Shown one piece after another: positions 1 through 8,431 of a DNA stretch of 64,000 bases. Position numbers and translations under genes: made by a program. The notes under the pieces were generated by a model. It was not told the DNA's origin, searched no databases, and worked only from the letters and a program-made list of their open reading frames with translations. The stretch's first letter is position 1. Each line of letters begins with the position of its first letter. Origin of the DNA: RYN-133 sp036497285 (GTDB taxonomy: Bacteria > Actinomycetota > Actinomycetes > Mycobacteriales > Jatrophihabitantaceae); the NCBI GenBank assembly GCA_036497285.1, contig DASXJR010000031.1, positions 1 through 64,000 on the forward strand. The letters are read 5' to 3'.

Positions 1-82
1 GGTGCCATGACGCAACTCGGTGCCACCTTCCGGCTCGTCTCGCCACGCGCCGACCGCTCGCCGACAGCGCTGCTCGACGCGG

Positions 83-358
83 TCAACGGCCGGTGACCCC
101 GTCGATCGCCTCGCGCAGCAGGTCGGCGTGCCCGTTGTGCCTGGCGTACTCACCGATCATGTGTACGTAGATCATCCGCAGCGAGAACCGCTCGCCGGGC
201 ACCTCGACGGTGTCGTCGAAGTCGATGTCGGTCACGGCTTCGTCGGCGGCACGCCCCTCTGCGCGCAGCCGCTCGACCTTCGCCGTGTGCCGCCGGCCGC
301 CCGACCAGGAACGGCCACGGCGAGCTGATCGCCCGACGCTGGGAACCCCCGCACCCAT
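83..358 (-). pseudogene. DUF664/DinB-family protein, 3' remnant
   Basis: The last ~60 codons read like the C-terminus of DUF664 (DinB-fold, mini-circle protein) enzymes: a hydrophobic IYVHMIGEYARHNGHADLLR stretch followed by an IDG-TG ending. Family members run about 160-180 residues, and the N-terminal half with the first metal-ligand helices is missing. Upstream, neither this frame nor the neighbouring ones recover it, and the first ~28 codons look like arbitrary arginine/glycine-rich sequence. I read this as a decayed or truncated gene with no predicted function; a rearrangement to the left of the window cannot be excluded. Confidence 0.6.
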
Positions 359-494
359 GCAGGCCTAGCCCGGCCGTGGCCGTCCGTCGACCGCGACACC
401 GGGCCGCGACAACTGGTCTAACGTACGAGACCGCGATCAAGTGCCTGATAGCGCCCTGGCATCCGCATCAGCGCAGGATAACCGTCGGTCGCAG

Positions 495-528
495 CCGCAC
501 CGCGCGACAGGTTCGTCGCGCGGTGCGG
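495..528 (-). terminator. GC-rich hairpin downstream of the MFS exporter gene
   Basis: A perfect 14-bp inverted repeat (495-508 with 515-528) with a 6-nt loop begins 5 nt past the stop codon of the minus-strand transporter. No T-tract follows, which is common for actinobacterial terminators. Confidence 0.6.
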
Positions 529-533
529 GTCGG

Positions 534-2237
534 CTACTGACTCTGGCGTGTACCGCCAGCAGGCTGCGGGCTGATCTGCTCAGGCGCGTGCGTGGCGCCG
601 CCGGCGTCGGGCATCGACGCGTCTGTCGCGGCAGCTTCCTCGCGGGCAGCCTGCAGGCCGGACTGCATCCGCAACGGCACTTCCTTCATCATCACCGCGA
701 GGACGACCGCGAACACGAGCACGCAGGCACCCACGAAGAAGACGACGTCCATGGCGTCGGAGAAGCCGACGAGGAACGGATGCGCGAGCACCGGGTCGAG
801 TTTCGCCAGGAACGAGGTGTCGTTCAGGTTGCGGCCGTGCAGCAGCTGCAACTGCTCGGGGTGGGCCGCCGCGGCCGCGCGGAACGCCGGCGTAGTGGCC
901 GCCTTGGCGTATTCGGTTGCGACGTTGCCCGCGGCCTTCGTGAACAGGATGGACAGGAAGATCGCCGTGCCGAGCGAACCACCGACCTGTCGGAAGAACG
1001 TCGTCGCCGACGTGGCCACACCCATGTCACGCGGGTCGACCGAGTTCTGCATGGCGAGCACGATCGTCTGCATGTTCAGGCCGAGACCGGAGCCGAACAC
1101 GACCATGTACAGGTCGGTCTGCCACAACGGGGTGTCGGCGCCGACCGTCGACAACAGCAGCAGTCCGATCACGAGCAGGATGCTGCCGATCACCGGGAAG
1201 ATCTTGTACCGGCCGGTGCGGGAGGTGATCTGGCCGGCCACGAGGGACGCCGACATGATGCCGGCGACGAGCGGCAGGATCAGCAGCCCGGCCTTGGTCG
1301 GCGAGGCGCCCTTCACGATCTGCAGATACAACGGGATCGACACCAGACTGCCGAACATCCCGGCCCCGATGATGAACGATTGCGCCGAACCGATCGCGAA
1401 CACGCTGCGCTTGAACAACCGCAATGGCAGCAGCGCCTCGTCGCCCATCCTGCTTTCGATGAAGATGAACCCGGCGGTGCCGATCACGCCGAGGATGTAG
1501 CAGACGTAAGCACTGGTACTGCCCCAGCCCCAGATGCGGCCCTGCTCCGCGACAATCAGCAGCGGGACGAGGCCGACGACCAGCGCGGCAGCGCCGCCCC
1601 AGTCGATCGTGTGATCACGCCGGATGTGATCGAGCTTGAGCACCGCCTCGACGACGATGAGGGCGACGATCCCGATCGGGACGTTGATGTAGAAGATCCA
1701 GCGCCAGCCGCTGATCCCCAAGATCGTCGGTGTGCCGGCGAAGAAGCCACCGATCACCGGGCCGAGGACGGACGCGGTGGCGAACACCGCCATGAAGTAG
1801 CCCTGGTAGCGGGCGCGTTCCCGTGGCGGGATGATGTCGCCGATGATCGCGAGCGCGAGCGGGAACAGGCCGCCTGCGCCGATTCCCTGGAACGCGCGGA
1901 ACGCGGCGAGTTGGTACATGGAGTGCGCGAGCCCGCACAGCGCAGAGCCGAGGATGAAGATCGAGATCGCGAGCATGAACAACGGCTTGCGGCCGTAGAT
2001 GTCCGACAGCTTGCCGAACAGCGGGGTCGCGATCGTCGAGGTGATCAAGAATGCGGTTGTTACCCAGGCCTGGATCGACAAGCCGTGCAGGTCGTCGCCG
2101 ATCGTGCGGATCGCGGTTGACACGATCGTCTGATCGAGCGCCGCGAGGAACATGCCGAGGATCAGTCCGGACAGGATTGTCAGGATCTGCTTGTGCGACA
2201 TGCCTTCGGACGGCACCGCTGCTGCTGGCGCAGTCAT
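534..2237 (-). CDS. MFS multidrug exporter, DHA2 (EmrB/QacA-like) family
   Basis: A 567-residue integral membrane protein with about 14 hydrophobic segments, the DHA2 (14-TM) size. It shows the family's first helix with a conserved Asp (LDQTIVSTA), a loop 2-3 motif near FGKLSDIYGRKP, and motif-C-like glycines in VLGPVIGGF. It should export drugs or other hydrophobic compounds using the proton gradient. Its ATG directly abuts the TGA of the upstream MarR gene, so the two form a regulator-exporter operon. The C-terminal ~40 residues are hydrophilic and Ala/Pro-rich. Substrate cannot be read from sequence. Confidence 0.93.
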   Translation of the reverse strand: MTAPAAAVPSEGMSHKQILTILSGLILGMFLAALDQTIVSTAIRTIGDDLHGLSIQAWVTTAFLITSTIATPLFGKLSDIYGRKPLFMLAISIFILGSALCGLAHSMYQLAAFRAFQGIGAGGLFPLALAIIGDIIPPRERARYQGYFMAVFATASVLGPVIGGFFAGTPTILGISGWRWIFYINVPIGIVALIVVEAVLKLDHIRRDHTIDWGGAAALVVGLVPLLIVAEQGRIWGWGSTSAYVCYILGVIGTAGFIFIESRMGDEALLPLRLFKRSVFAIGSAQSFIIGAGMFGSLVSIPLYLQIVKGASPTKAGLLILPLVAGIMSASLVAGQITSRTGRYKIFPVIGSILLVIGLLLLSTVGADTPLWQTDLYMVVFGSGLGLNMQTIVLAMQNSVDPRDMGVATSATTFFRQVGGSLGTAIFLSILFTKAAGNVATEYAKAATTPAFRAAAAAHPEQLQLLHGRNLNDTSFLAKLDPVLAHPFLVGFSDAMDVVFFVGACVLVFAVVLAVMMKEVPLRMQSGLQAAREEAAATDASMPDAGGATHAPEQISPQPAGGTRQSQ

Positions 2238-2750
2238 TCAGTGGTTCCCTTCCGCCGCACCGGTGGGCGCGGAGACGAGTGTGGCGTTGGACTTCTCGAA
2301 GTCTTCGGTGAATCTCCCCAGCATCAGTGCAAATCGGGACAAATCGTCCTCGTCCCAGTCTGACAGCATTGCGGCGAAGTGTGCGAGGCGTACCCGTTCG
2401 TGCTCGGCGATGACGGCGTTCGCCCTGGAGGTCAGCGCGAGGATGCTGGCGCGGCCGTCCTCGGGATCGGCCTGGCGCTCGAGCAGTCCGTCCTTGACCA
2501 TCGTCGCAACCTGGCGGCTCACGGTGGACGGATCGGAGTGCAGCGCCCCGGCGATCGCGCTCGCCCGCATCGCACCTTCACGGGCGAGCAGGCGCAGGAC
2601 GACCTGCGCCGACCACTCGACGTCGTGCGAGGCCTCGGCCAGGTAGCGCGCCTTGGCCTGGTGGAACGAGCGCATCAGGGCGACGAAGGTATCGGCGACC
2701 TCGGCGATCGGTGCGCTACTCGCGCGACCGGTGGCGACGGCCTGGGTCAT
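2238..2750 (-). CDS. MarR-family transcriptional regulator of the adjacent exporter
   Basis: A 170-residue winged-helix regulator. The wing region is typical (DPSTVSRQVATMVKDGLLER, then a D-P-E-D-GR turn). I chose ATG 2750 because GAGG lies ~7 nt upstream and the 20 in-frame residues before it do not resemble the family. The gene overlaps nothing but touches the exporter ATG, so repression of the pair, relieved by a ligand that is also an exporter substrate, is the obvious model. Such regulators bind as dimers; see the palindrome at 2791-2818. Confidence 0.9.
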   Translation of the reverse strand: MTQAVATGRASSAPIAEVADTFVALMRSFHQAKARYLAEASHDVEWSAQVVLRLLAREGAMRASAIAGALHSDPSTVSRQVATMVKDGLLERQADPEDGRASILALTSRANAVIAEHERVRLAHFAAMLSDWDEDDLSRFALMLGRFTEDFEKSNATLVSAPTGAAEGNH

Positions 2751-2790
2751 GACGTCCTCGGTGCAGGGAGGGAGGTTTACGTGTAGCACG

Positions 2791-2818
2791 CAACTAGTTG
2801 GTCGATACAACTATATAT
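2791..2818. promoter_or_regulatory. Probable MarR operator/promoter of the exporter operon
   Basis: The palindrome CAACTAGTTG (2791-2800) is followed by a second, partial copy (ACAACTA, 2807-2813) and an unusually AT-rich TATATA (2813-2818) that could be the minus-strand -10 region. It lies 40-70 nt upstream of the MarR start in otherwise very GC-rich DNA, which fits an autoregulatory operator. Confidence 0.55.
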
Positions 2819-2876
2819 ACCTGGCGCTGATTCTCGCGCAATCGCGTTCTCAGCCGGCCCGCAGCCCCGGCGGCGG

Positions 2877-4535
2877 TCAGGCGTGCCTGGCTTCGGCGGC
2901 CTGTTCCAGGCCGAGGATGCCGATGGCGTCCTCGCGCATCTGCACCTTGCGGATCTTGCCGGTGACCGTCATCGGGAACTCGTCGACGACATGCACATAG
3001 CGCGGGATCTTGTAGTGCGCGAGCTTGCCGGTCGCGAACTCACGCAGCTGCTCGGCGGTCAGCGACGCGCCTTCCTTCAGCCGGACCCAGGCCATGAGCT
3101 CCTCGCCGTACTTCTCGTCCGGCACGCCGATCACCTGGGCATCGACGATGTCCGGGTGCGTGTAGAGGAACTCCTCGATCTCGCGCGGGTACACGTTCTC
3201 GCCGCCGCGGATCACCAGGTCCTTGATCCGCCCGACGATGTTGAGATAGCCGTCGGCGTCCATCGTCGCCAGGTCGCCGGTGTGCATCCAACCGTGCTTC
3301 AGCACGTCGGCGGTCTTCTCCGGCTCGTTCCAGTAGCCGATCATCACCGAGTACGCGCGCGTGCAGAGCTCGCCCGGTTCGCCGCACGGCACCGGCAGGT
3401 CGGTGTCAGGGTCGACGACCATCACCTCGACGTGCGGGTGCACCCGTCCGACGGTGCTCGTGCGCCGGTCCAGCGAATCGTCCTTGCGGGTCTGCGTGGA
3501 CACCGGCGAGGTCTCGGTCATGCCGTAGCAGATCGTGACCTCGTCCATGTGCATCTCGGTGATCACCCGCTTCATCACCTCGACCGGGCACGGCGAGCCC
3601 GCCATGCAGCCAGTCCGCAGCGAGGACAGGTCGTACGTCGCGAAATCCGGCAGCCCGAGTTCGGCGATGAACATCGTCGGCACGCCGTACAACGACGTGC
3701 ATTTCTCCTGCTCGACCGCCTTGAGCGTGGCGGCGGGATCGAAGCCCGGCGCGGGGATCACCACGCAGGCACCGTGCGAGGTGGAGGCCAGATTGCCCAT
3801 CACCATGCCGAAGCAGTGATAGAAGGGCACCGGCACGCAGATCCGGTCCTGCTCGGTGTAGCTCATCCCCTCACCGACGAAGAAGCCGTTGTTGAGGATG
3901 TTGTGGTGCGAGAGCGTGGCGCCCTTCGGGAACCCGGTCGTACCCGACGTGTACTGGATGTTGATCGCGTCGTCGAACGACAGCGTTTCTGACCGCGCGC
4001 GCACCTGCTCGCTGGTCACGCTCGCGCCGTCCGCGATCAGCACGTCCCAGGTCGGGTCGTCGAGGTAGACGACATCGGTCAGCTCCGGCAGATTCGGGCG
4101 GATCTGCTCGATCATCTGCCGGTACTCGCTCGTCTTGAACGAGATCGCCGAGAACAGCGTCGAGATGCCGGCCTGCCGCAGCACGTATTCGAGCTCGTGG
4201 GTGCGGTAGGCGGGGTTGATGTTCACGAGGATGGCCCCGATGCGCGCCGTCGCGTATTGCACGAGGAACCAGGGGACGCAGTTCGGCGCCCAGATCCCGA
4301 CGCGGTCGCCGCGCTGCACGCTGCGGGCCAACAGCCCGCGCGCGACTTCGTCCACCGCTGCGTCGAGCTCGGCGTAGGTCAGCCGGCGTCCCGCCAAGAC
4401 ATCGACCACAGCGTCTCGCGTCCCGAACCGGTCGACCGCGTGACGCAGATTTGCGTCGATCGTCTCGCCGAGAAGCGGGACGGACGAAGTGCCGGATGCA
4501 TACGAGCGCGCCGCGACCGGAGTGAGCATTTCCAC
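2877..4535 (-). CDS. Fatty-acyl-CoA synthetase / AMP-binding ligase
   Basis: A 552-residue member of the acyl/aryl-CoA synthetase (ANL) superfamily. It should activate a carboxylic acid to acyl-AMP and then acyl-CoA. The ATP-binding P-loop is YTSGTTGFPKG (about residues 195-205), followed by CYGMTETSP, the hinge region GDLATMDADGYLNIVGRIKD, the GGENVYPREIEE motif, and the C-terminal catalytic lysine in TVTGKIRK. Length is usual for medium/long-chain FadD-type enzymes. It stands alone: a regulator/exporter pair follows downstream and bldC precedes it. Chain length and pathway (catabolic or biosynthetic) cannot be judged from sequence. Confidence 0.92.
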   Translation of the reverse strand: MEMLTPVAARSYASGTSSVPLLGETIDANLRHAVDRFGTRDAVVDVLAGRRLTYAELDAAVDEVARGLLARSVQRGDRVGIWAPNCVPWFLVQYATARIGAILVNINPAYRTHELEYVLRQAGISTLFSAISFKTSEYRQMIEQIRPNLPELTDVVYLDDPTWDVLIADGASVTSEQVRARSETLSFDDAINIQYTSGTTGFPKGATLSHHNILNNGFFVGEGMSYTEQDRICVPVPFYHCFGMVMGNLASTSHGACVVIPAPGFDPAATLKAVEQEKCTSLYGVPTMFIAELGLPDFATYDLSSLRTGCMAGSPCPVEVMKRVITEMHMDEVTICYGMTETSPVSTQTRKDDSLDRRTSTVGRVHPHVEVMVVDPDTDLPVPCGEPGELCTRAYSVMIGYWNEPEKTADVLKHGWMHTGDLATMDADGYLNIVGRIKDLVIRGGENVYPREIEEFLYTHPDIVDAQVIGVPDEKYGEELMAWVRLKEGASLTAEQLREFATGKLAHYKIPRYVHVVDEFPMTVTGKIRKVQMREDAIGILGLEQAAEARHA

Positions 4536-4596
4536 ACCCTAGGCCGCGAACGCTGCAAAGACACTGCAACCGATCGCCTGCCCTGGACAGACGAAA

Positions 4597-4623
4597 GCGC
4601 CGCACCGGAAACCGGTGCGGCGC
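4597..4623 (-). terminator. Hairpin terminator of bldC
   Basis: A perfect 12-bp stem (4597-4608 with 4612-4623) with an AAA loop, 41 nt downstream of the bldC stop. On the minus strand TTT follows the stem. On the plus strand a T-rich stretch also follows (about 4630-4642), so it may work in both directions. Confidence 0.75.
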
Positions 4624-4663
4624 CTGCGGTCTGTTCTCTTTTGATCGGCGCTAAGCCAAGTTC

Positions 4664-4876
4664 TCAGGCGTCGATCGTGGCGTGGGTGTTGCCCTCGAGC
4701 AGCGAGCGGACCTCGGATTCGCGGTAGCGGCGGTGGCCGCCAAGGGTGCGGATCGAGGTGAGCTTGCCGGCCTTGGCCCACCTGGTGACCGTCTTCGGGT
4801 CCACGCGGAACAGCGTGGCGACCTCGGACGGGGTGAGCAGCGGCTCGGACTCGGGACGGTGACGCGGTGTCGTCAT
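4664..4876 (-). CDS. bldC: BldC, MerR-like developmental regulator
   Basis: A 70-residue protein that is almost entirely one MerR-type winged helix-turn-helix. TPSEVATLFRVDPKTVTRWA and the following TSIRTLGGHRRYRESEV match the near-invariant BldC sequence of Streptomyces and other actinobacteria. BldC binds DNA cooperatively as head-to-tail oligomers on direct repeats and in Streptomyces holds back the onset of development; in non-sporulating relatives its role is less clear. The purF-purM-DUF3073-bldC neighbourhood also matches what I recall for Streptomyces, supporting orthology. A GAAAGGGG ribosome site precedes the ATG. Confidence 0.95.
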   Translation of the reverse strand: MTTPRHRPESEPLLTPSEVATLFRVDPKTVTRWAKAGKLTSIRTLGGHRRYRESEVRSLLEGNTHATIDA

Positions 4877-5266
4877 CGGGGCCCCTTTCTGGGGATTCTC
4901 TACGTTGAGCCCATCGGGACCGCGTCGGCGAGTTACCGCCGAATGGGGCCTCGTGGTGCGTATCGCGGGTCCTGTACCGCGGTACGTGGCAAGTATGCAT
5001 ACGTGTCATGTGTCTAACCACGCGCAGAACGCGGCCTGTCCACTGTGTGCCACGCGTGACGCCCTGTCCGAATCGTCCCGACATCGAAATGGGTCTTAAC
5101 CGGCCAGGGTGGACATCGTGACACCATGGCTCGTCCTGCGTGCGACTAGGGTTTCCCGCGCGGTAGTCTTGATCCCACGACGATGCCAATTTCCCCGGAC
5201 GGGCCGCCGCGAGCACGTCGGCGCGAGCCGCCCGCCGGATGACCGGGTAAGCGAGGGGGTCGAGCC
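4877..5266. other. Divergent bldC / DUF3073 intergenic region
   Basis: This 390-bp stretch holds no convincing gene. It must carry both divergent promoters. Two perfect palindromes lie close together, GTACCGCGGTAC (4974-4985) and GTATGCATAC (4993-5002), about 100-125 nt upstream of the bldC start. They are candidate regulator sites. I could not assign firm -35/-10 boxes; TAGTCT at 5164-5169 is a possible -10 for the plus-strand gene. Confidence 0.5.
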
Positions 5267-5452
5267 ATGGGGCGCGGCCGTGCCAAGGCAAAGCAGCAGA
5301 AAGTTGCTCGGGAGCTGAAGTACAACTCCCAGTTCACCGACCTTGATGCACTTCAGCGTGAATTGGCGGGCTACTCACAGCCGCCTGACGCCAACGGCGA
5401 GGACGACGAGGACGAGGACGACGGCGGTAACTGGGCGCACTCGGGTAGCTGA
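5267..5452 (+). CDS. DUF3073 family small protein
   Basis: A 61-residue protein matching the actinobacterial DUF3073 family: a basic N-terminus (GRGRAKAKQQKVARELKY), a YNSQFTDLDALQREL segment, and a highly acidic tail (EDDEDEDDGG). No enzyme motif is seen and its function is unknown. The ATG is preceded by AGGGGG at a good distance. It is convergent with purM and divergent from bldC; I recall a similar position between purM and bldC in other actinobacteria. Confidence 0.9.
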   Translation: MGRGRAKAKQQKVARELKYNSQFTDLDALQRELAGYSQPPDANGEDDEDEDDGGNWAHSGS

Positions 5453-5656
5453 GCCCATCCCCGGTCGGCCGGCAGTGCTACTGCGCCCTGCTTGACGTCC
5501 CGTTGAGAAACGCAGTCGCGTTTGTTGAGTATTGAAACGCCGGTTTCTCAGTCTCATGCTGCCAAAAATGTTCCTCGGAAGAGGTCATTTCGATCCCGAC
5601 AATCCGTGCCACGGATATGACTAGGTGCCTGGCGCGATAAGTCGGTATTGAAATAG
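5453..5656. other. DUF3073-purM convergent intergenic region with small hairpins
   Basis: 204 bp, clearly less GC-rich than its surroundings. It holds a 6-bp hairpin AAACGC-AGTC-GCGTTT (5508-5523) ending in TTT on the plus strand, a GAAAC/GTTTC hairpin just after it, and an outer TGAGAAAC/GTTTCTCA repeat (5504-5511 with 5543-5550). These could terminate both convergent transcripts. No coding signal is seen. Confidence 0.4.
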
Positions 5657-6820
5657 CTACAGGCGCGTATTTATGGGACTCATCGGGTAACTGCCTGCCA
5701 TTTCGACCCGTCCGGGCTGGTCAGTCAACGTGTGGTTCGTGTAAGGCGACTGCGCGTCGTCGGCGACCCCACCGAGCTCCCAGGCGGCCAGGCCACGCGA
5801 CTGCGCCAGGGCCAGCGCGTCGGCACTGCGATCCGCAGGGACCACGGCGACCATGCCCACGCCGAGGTTGAAGGTCAGTTCCATCTGCTCGCGCGACACC
5901 TGACCGGTTTCGGCTATCAGGCCGAAGATCGGCGCCGGCGTCCACGTGGCCCGGTCGACGACGGCACGCACACCCGCAGGCAGAACCCGGACCAGATTGC
6001 CTGCCAGTCCCCCGCCGGTGATGTGAGCGAAGGCGTGCGCTCCAGCCTCCGCGGCCAGCGCCAAGCAGTCCAGGGCGTAGATCCGGGTCGGCTCGAGCAG
6101 TTCGTCGCCGAGCGTCCGTCCGCCGAGGGCGCTCGGGGTGGCGGCAAGGTCCAGCCCGGCGCGTTCCAGCAGCACGTGACGGACCAGCGAGTACCCGTTG
6201 GAGTGCAGTCCGGACGAGCCGAGCGCGATCAGCACGTCGCCGGGACGGACCCGGTCGGGCCCGAGCACCGCGTCAGCGTTGACCACGCCCACGCCGGTGC
6301 CGGACACGTCGTATTCGTCCGGTCGCATCACCCCGGGATGCTCGGCGGTCTCGCCGCCGACCAGGGCGCACCCGGCCCGGACACAACCCTCGGCAACACC
6401 GGAGACGATCTTGGCTATTTTCTCGGCGACGACCTTGCCGGTGGCGATGTAGTCGGAGAGGAACAGCGGTTCCGCGCCGACGACGACCAGGTCGTCGACC
6501 ACCATCGCGACGAGGTCGATCCCGATCGTGTCGTGCCGGTCGAGCGCCTGGGCGATCGCGATCTTGGTGCCGACGCCGTCGGTCGAGCTGGCCAGGACGG
6601 GCTGCGGGTACTTCTGCAGGTCGAGGGAGAAGAGCCCGGCGAAGCCGCCGATCCCGCCGAGGACCTCCGGTCGCGTGGTGCGCTTGACCGAATCCTTCAT
6701 CAACTCGACCGCGCGCTCGCCGGCCGCGATGTCGACGCCGGCTGCCTCGTACGACGGTCCGGGGTCCTCGCGAAATCGCGGACTGCTTTCTGCGGAGCGA
6801 TTTCGTGGGGTGGTATTCAC
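5657..6820 (-). CDS. purM: Phosphoribosylformylglycinamidine cyclo-ligase (AIR synthetase)
   Basis: Converts FGAM to aminoimidazole ribotide with ATP, step five of purine synthesis, in the cytosol. Of 387 residues, the N-terminal ~35 are a non-conserved extension; the PurM core begins at SYEAAGVDIAAGE. The ATP-binding/dimer motif STDGVGTKI, the DLVAMVVDDLVVVGAEPLFLSDY block and GLHSNGYSLVR are all present. The start is GTG 6820: it overlaps the purF stop by 4 nt (GTGA), so purF and purM are translationally coupled. In-frame sequence further upstream is purF shadow. Confidence 0.95.
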   Translation of the reverse strand: MNTTPRNRSAESSPRFREDPGPSYEAAGVDIAAGERAVELMKDSVKRTTRPEVLGGIGGFAGLFSLDLQKYPQPVLASSTDGVGTKIAIAQALDRHDTIGIDLVAMVVDDLVVVGAEPLFLSDYIATGKVVAEKIAKIVSGVAEGCVRAGCALVGGETAEHPGVMRPDEYDVSGTGVGVVNADAVLGPDRVRPGDVLIALGSSGLHSNGYSLVRHVLLERAGLDLAATPSALGGRTLGDELLEPTRIYALDCLALAAEAGAHAFAHITGGGLAGNLVRVLPAGVRAVVDRATWTPAPIFGLIAETGQVSREQMELTFNLGVGMVAVVPADRSADALALAQSRGLAAWELGGVADDAQSPYTNHTLTDQPGRVEMAGSYPMSPINTRL

Positions 6821-8343
6821 GGTCGGGACAGTGCGTCGCCCGCGTTGTACCCCGCCTCGTGCTCGGGCTCGCGGCTGCTGACGCTTCGCTCGATGCCTTC
6901 GAGGATGTGCTTGCCGACCAGGTCCGGCAGCTCGATCGGGTACTTGCCGTCGAAGCAGGCGCAACACATCCGGCTGTAGGGCTGCTCGCTCGCCGCGACC
7001 GTCCCTTCGAGCGAGATGTAGCCGAGTGAGTCGGCACCGATCGACGCCCGGATGCCCTCGGTGTCGAGGCTGTTCGCGATCAGCTCGGCGTTGGTGCCGA
7101 AGTCCATGCCGTAGAAGCACGGCCACTTCACCGGCGGCGACGAGATACGCACGTGCACCTCGTAAGCGCCGGCCTCGCGGAGCATGCGGACGAGCGCGCG
7201 CTGGGTGTTACCCCGCACGATCGAGTCGTCGACGACGACCAAGCGCTTGCCGCGGATGATGTCGCGCAGCGGATTGAGCTTGAGCCGGATGCCGAGCTGG
7301 CGGATGGTCTGCGACGGCTGGATGAACGTGCGTCCGACGTAGGCGTTCTTGACCAGCCCGGTGCCGTACGGGATGCCGGACGCCTCGGCGTAACCGATCG
7401 CGGCGGGCGTGCCCGACTCCGGGACGGGGATGACCAGGTCGGCGTCGGCCGGGTGCTCCTTGGCCAGCCGACGGCCGATCTCGACGCGGGCCGAGTGGAT
7501 GTTGCGGCCGGCGATCGCACTGTCGGGACGGGCGAGGTAGACGTACTCGAACAGGCAGCCCTTGGGCGCGGCGTTGGCGAAGTGCTGGCTGCGCAGGCCG
7601 TCCTCGTCGATCGCGACCAGCTCGCCGGGCTCGATCTCGCGGACGAAACTGGCGCCGACGATGTCCAGGGCGGCGGTCTCGGACGTCACGACCCACCCGC
7701 GCTCGAGCCGGCCGAGGACGAGCGGGCGCACCCCCTGCGCGTCGCGGGCGGCGTAGAGCGTGTGCTCGTCCATGAACACGAGCGAGAAGGCCCCGCGCAA
7801 CTTCGGCAGCACCTCCATCGCGGCCTGCTCGACACTCACGTCGGGACGGGCGGCGAGCAGCGCGGTCAGCAGGTCGGAGTCGGTCGTGGCCGACATCGTG
7901 TCCTGCCGGAGCGCGCCGGCGGCGCGGGCCTCGGTGAACAGGTCGAGGGTGTTGACCAGGTTGCCGTTGTGGCCGAGCGCCAGCCCGGTGCCGGCCGGCG
8001 TGGTGCGAAAGCTCGGCTGGGCGTTCTCCCACGTGGTCGAGCCGGTCGTGCTGTAGCGGGTGTGCCCGATCGCGAGGTGACCCTGCAGGGTGGCCAACGT
8101 CGACTCGTCGAAGACCTGGCTGACCAGACCGAGATCCTTGTAGACCAGCAACGCGCTGCCGTCGCTCACGGCGATGCCGGCGGCCTCCTGGCCGCGGTGC
8201 TGCAACGCGTAAAGGCCGAAATAGGTGAGCTTGGCTACCTGCTCGCCGTTGGCCCAGACCCCGAAGACTCCGCAGGCGTCCTGCGGTCGCTTCTCGTGGG
8301 GGTCGATGTCGTGGTTAAGTCGTCCGTCGCCTCGGGCCGCCAC
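6817..8343 (-). CDS. purF: Amidophosphoribosyltransferase
   Basis: Catalyses the committed step of purine synthesis: PRPP plus glutamine to phosphoribosylamine. It has 508 residues with an N-terminal propeptide. The Ntn-hydrolase nucleophile is the Cys in QDACGVFGVWA (about residue 24), exposed after cleavage. The PRPP-binding loop VVVDDSIVRGNTQ and Cys residues for a 4Fe-4S cluster (including YSRMCCACFDG near the C-terminus) are present, so it is the Bacillus-type enzyme. The GTG start at 8343 is supported by a TACCAT -10 box exactly 6 nt upstream, implying a leaderless mRNA and a promoter of its own apart from purL. Confidence 0.96.
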   Translation of the reverse strand: MAARGDGRLNHDIDPHEKRPQDACGVFGVWANGEQVAKLTYFGLYALQHRGQEAAGIAVSDGSALLVYKDLGLVSQVFDESTLATLQGHLAIGHTRYSTTGSTTWENAQPSFRTTPAGTGLALGHNGNLVNTLDLFTEARAAGALRQDTMSATTDSDLLTALLAARPDVSVEQAAMEVLPKLRGAFSLVFMDEHTLYAARDAQGVRPLVLGRLERGWVVTSETAALDIVGASFVREIEPGELVAIDEDGLRSQHFANAAPKGCLFEYVYLARPDSAIAGRNIHSARVEIGRRLAKEHPADADLVIPVPESGTPAAIGYAEASGIPYGTGLVKNAYVGRTFIQPSQTIRQLGIRLKLNPLRDIIRGKRLVVVDDSIVRGNTQRALVRMLREAGAYEVHVRISSPPVKWPCFYGMDFGTNAELIANSLDTEGIRASIGADSLGYISLEGTVAASEQPYSRMCCACFDGKYPIELPDLVGKHILEGIERSVSSREPEHEAGYNAGDALSRP

Positions 8344-8349
8344 ACGTTC

Positions 8350-8355
8350 ATGGTA
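8350..8355 (-). promoter_or_regulatory. -10 box of a leaderless purF promoter
   Basis: TACCAT followed by 6 nt and then the GTG start codon. This spacing leaves no room for a Shine-Dalgarno site and places transcription initiation at or next to the start codon. Confidence 0.55.
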
Positions 8356-8431
8356 CGTGGCGGCCGGGACGGTCCCGGCTTGGCCTCGCAGCAGGGTGTC
8401 GCGCGGCGTGTCGCCCTGCTACGGGGCCAAC

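Noticed and set aside
441..2120. 559-codon open frame on the plus strand across the MFS exporter
   Set aside because: Arg/Asp/Glu/His-rich product without domains, exactly antisense to a clear transporter. Such frames are expected in GC-rich DNA with high third-position GC.
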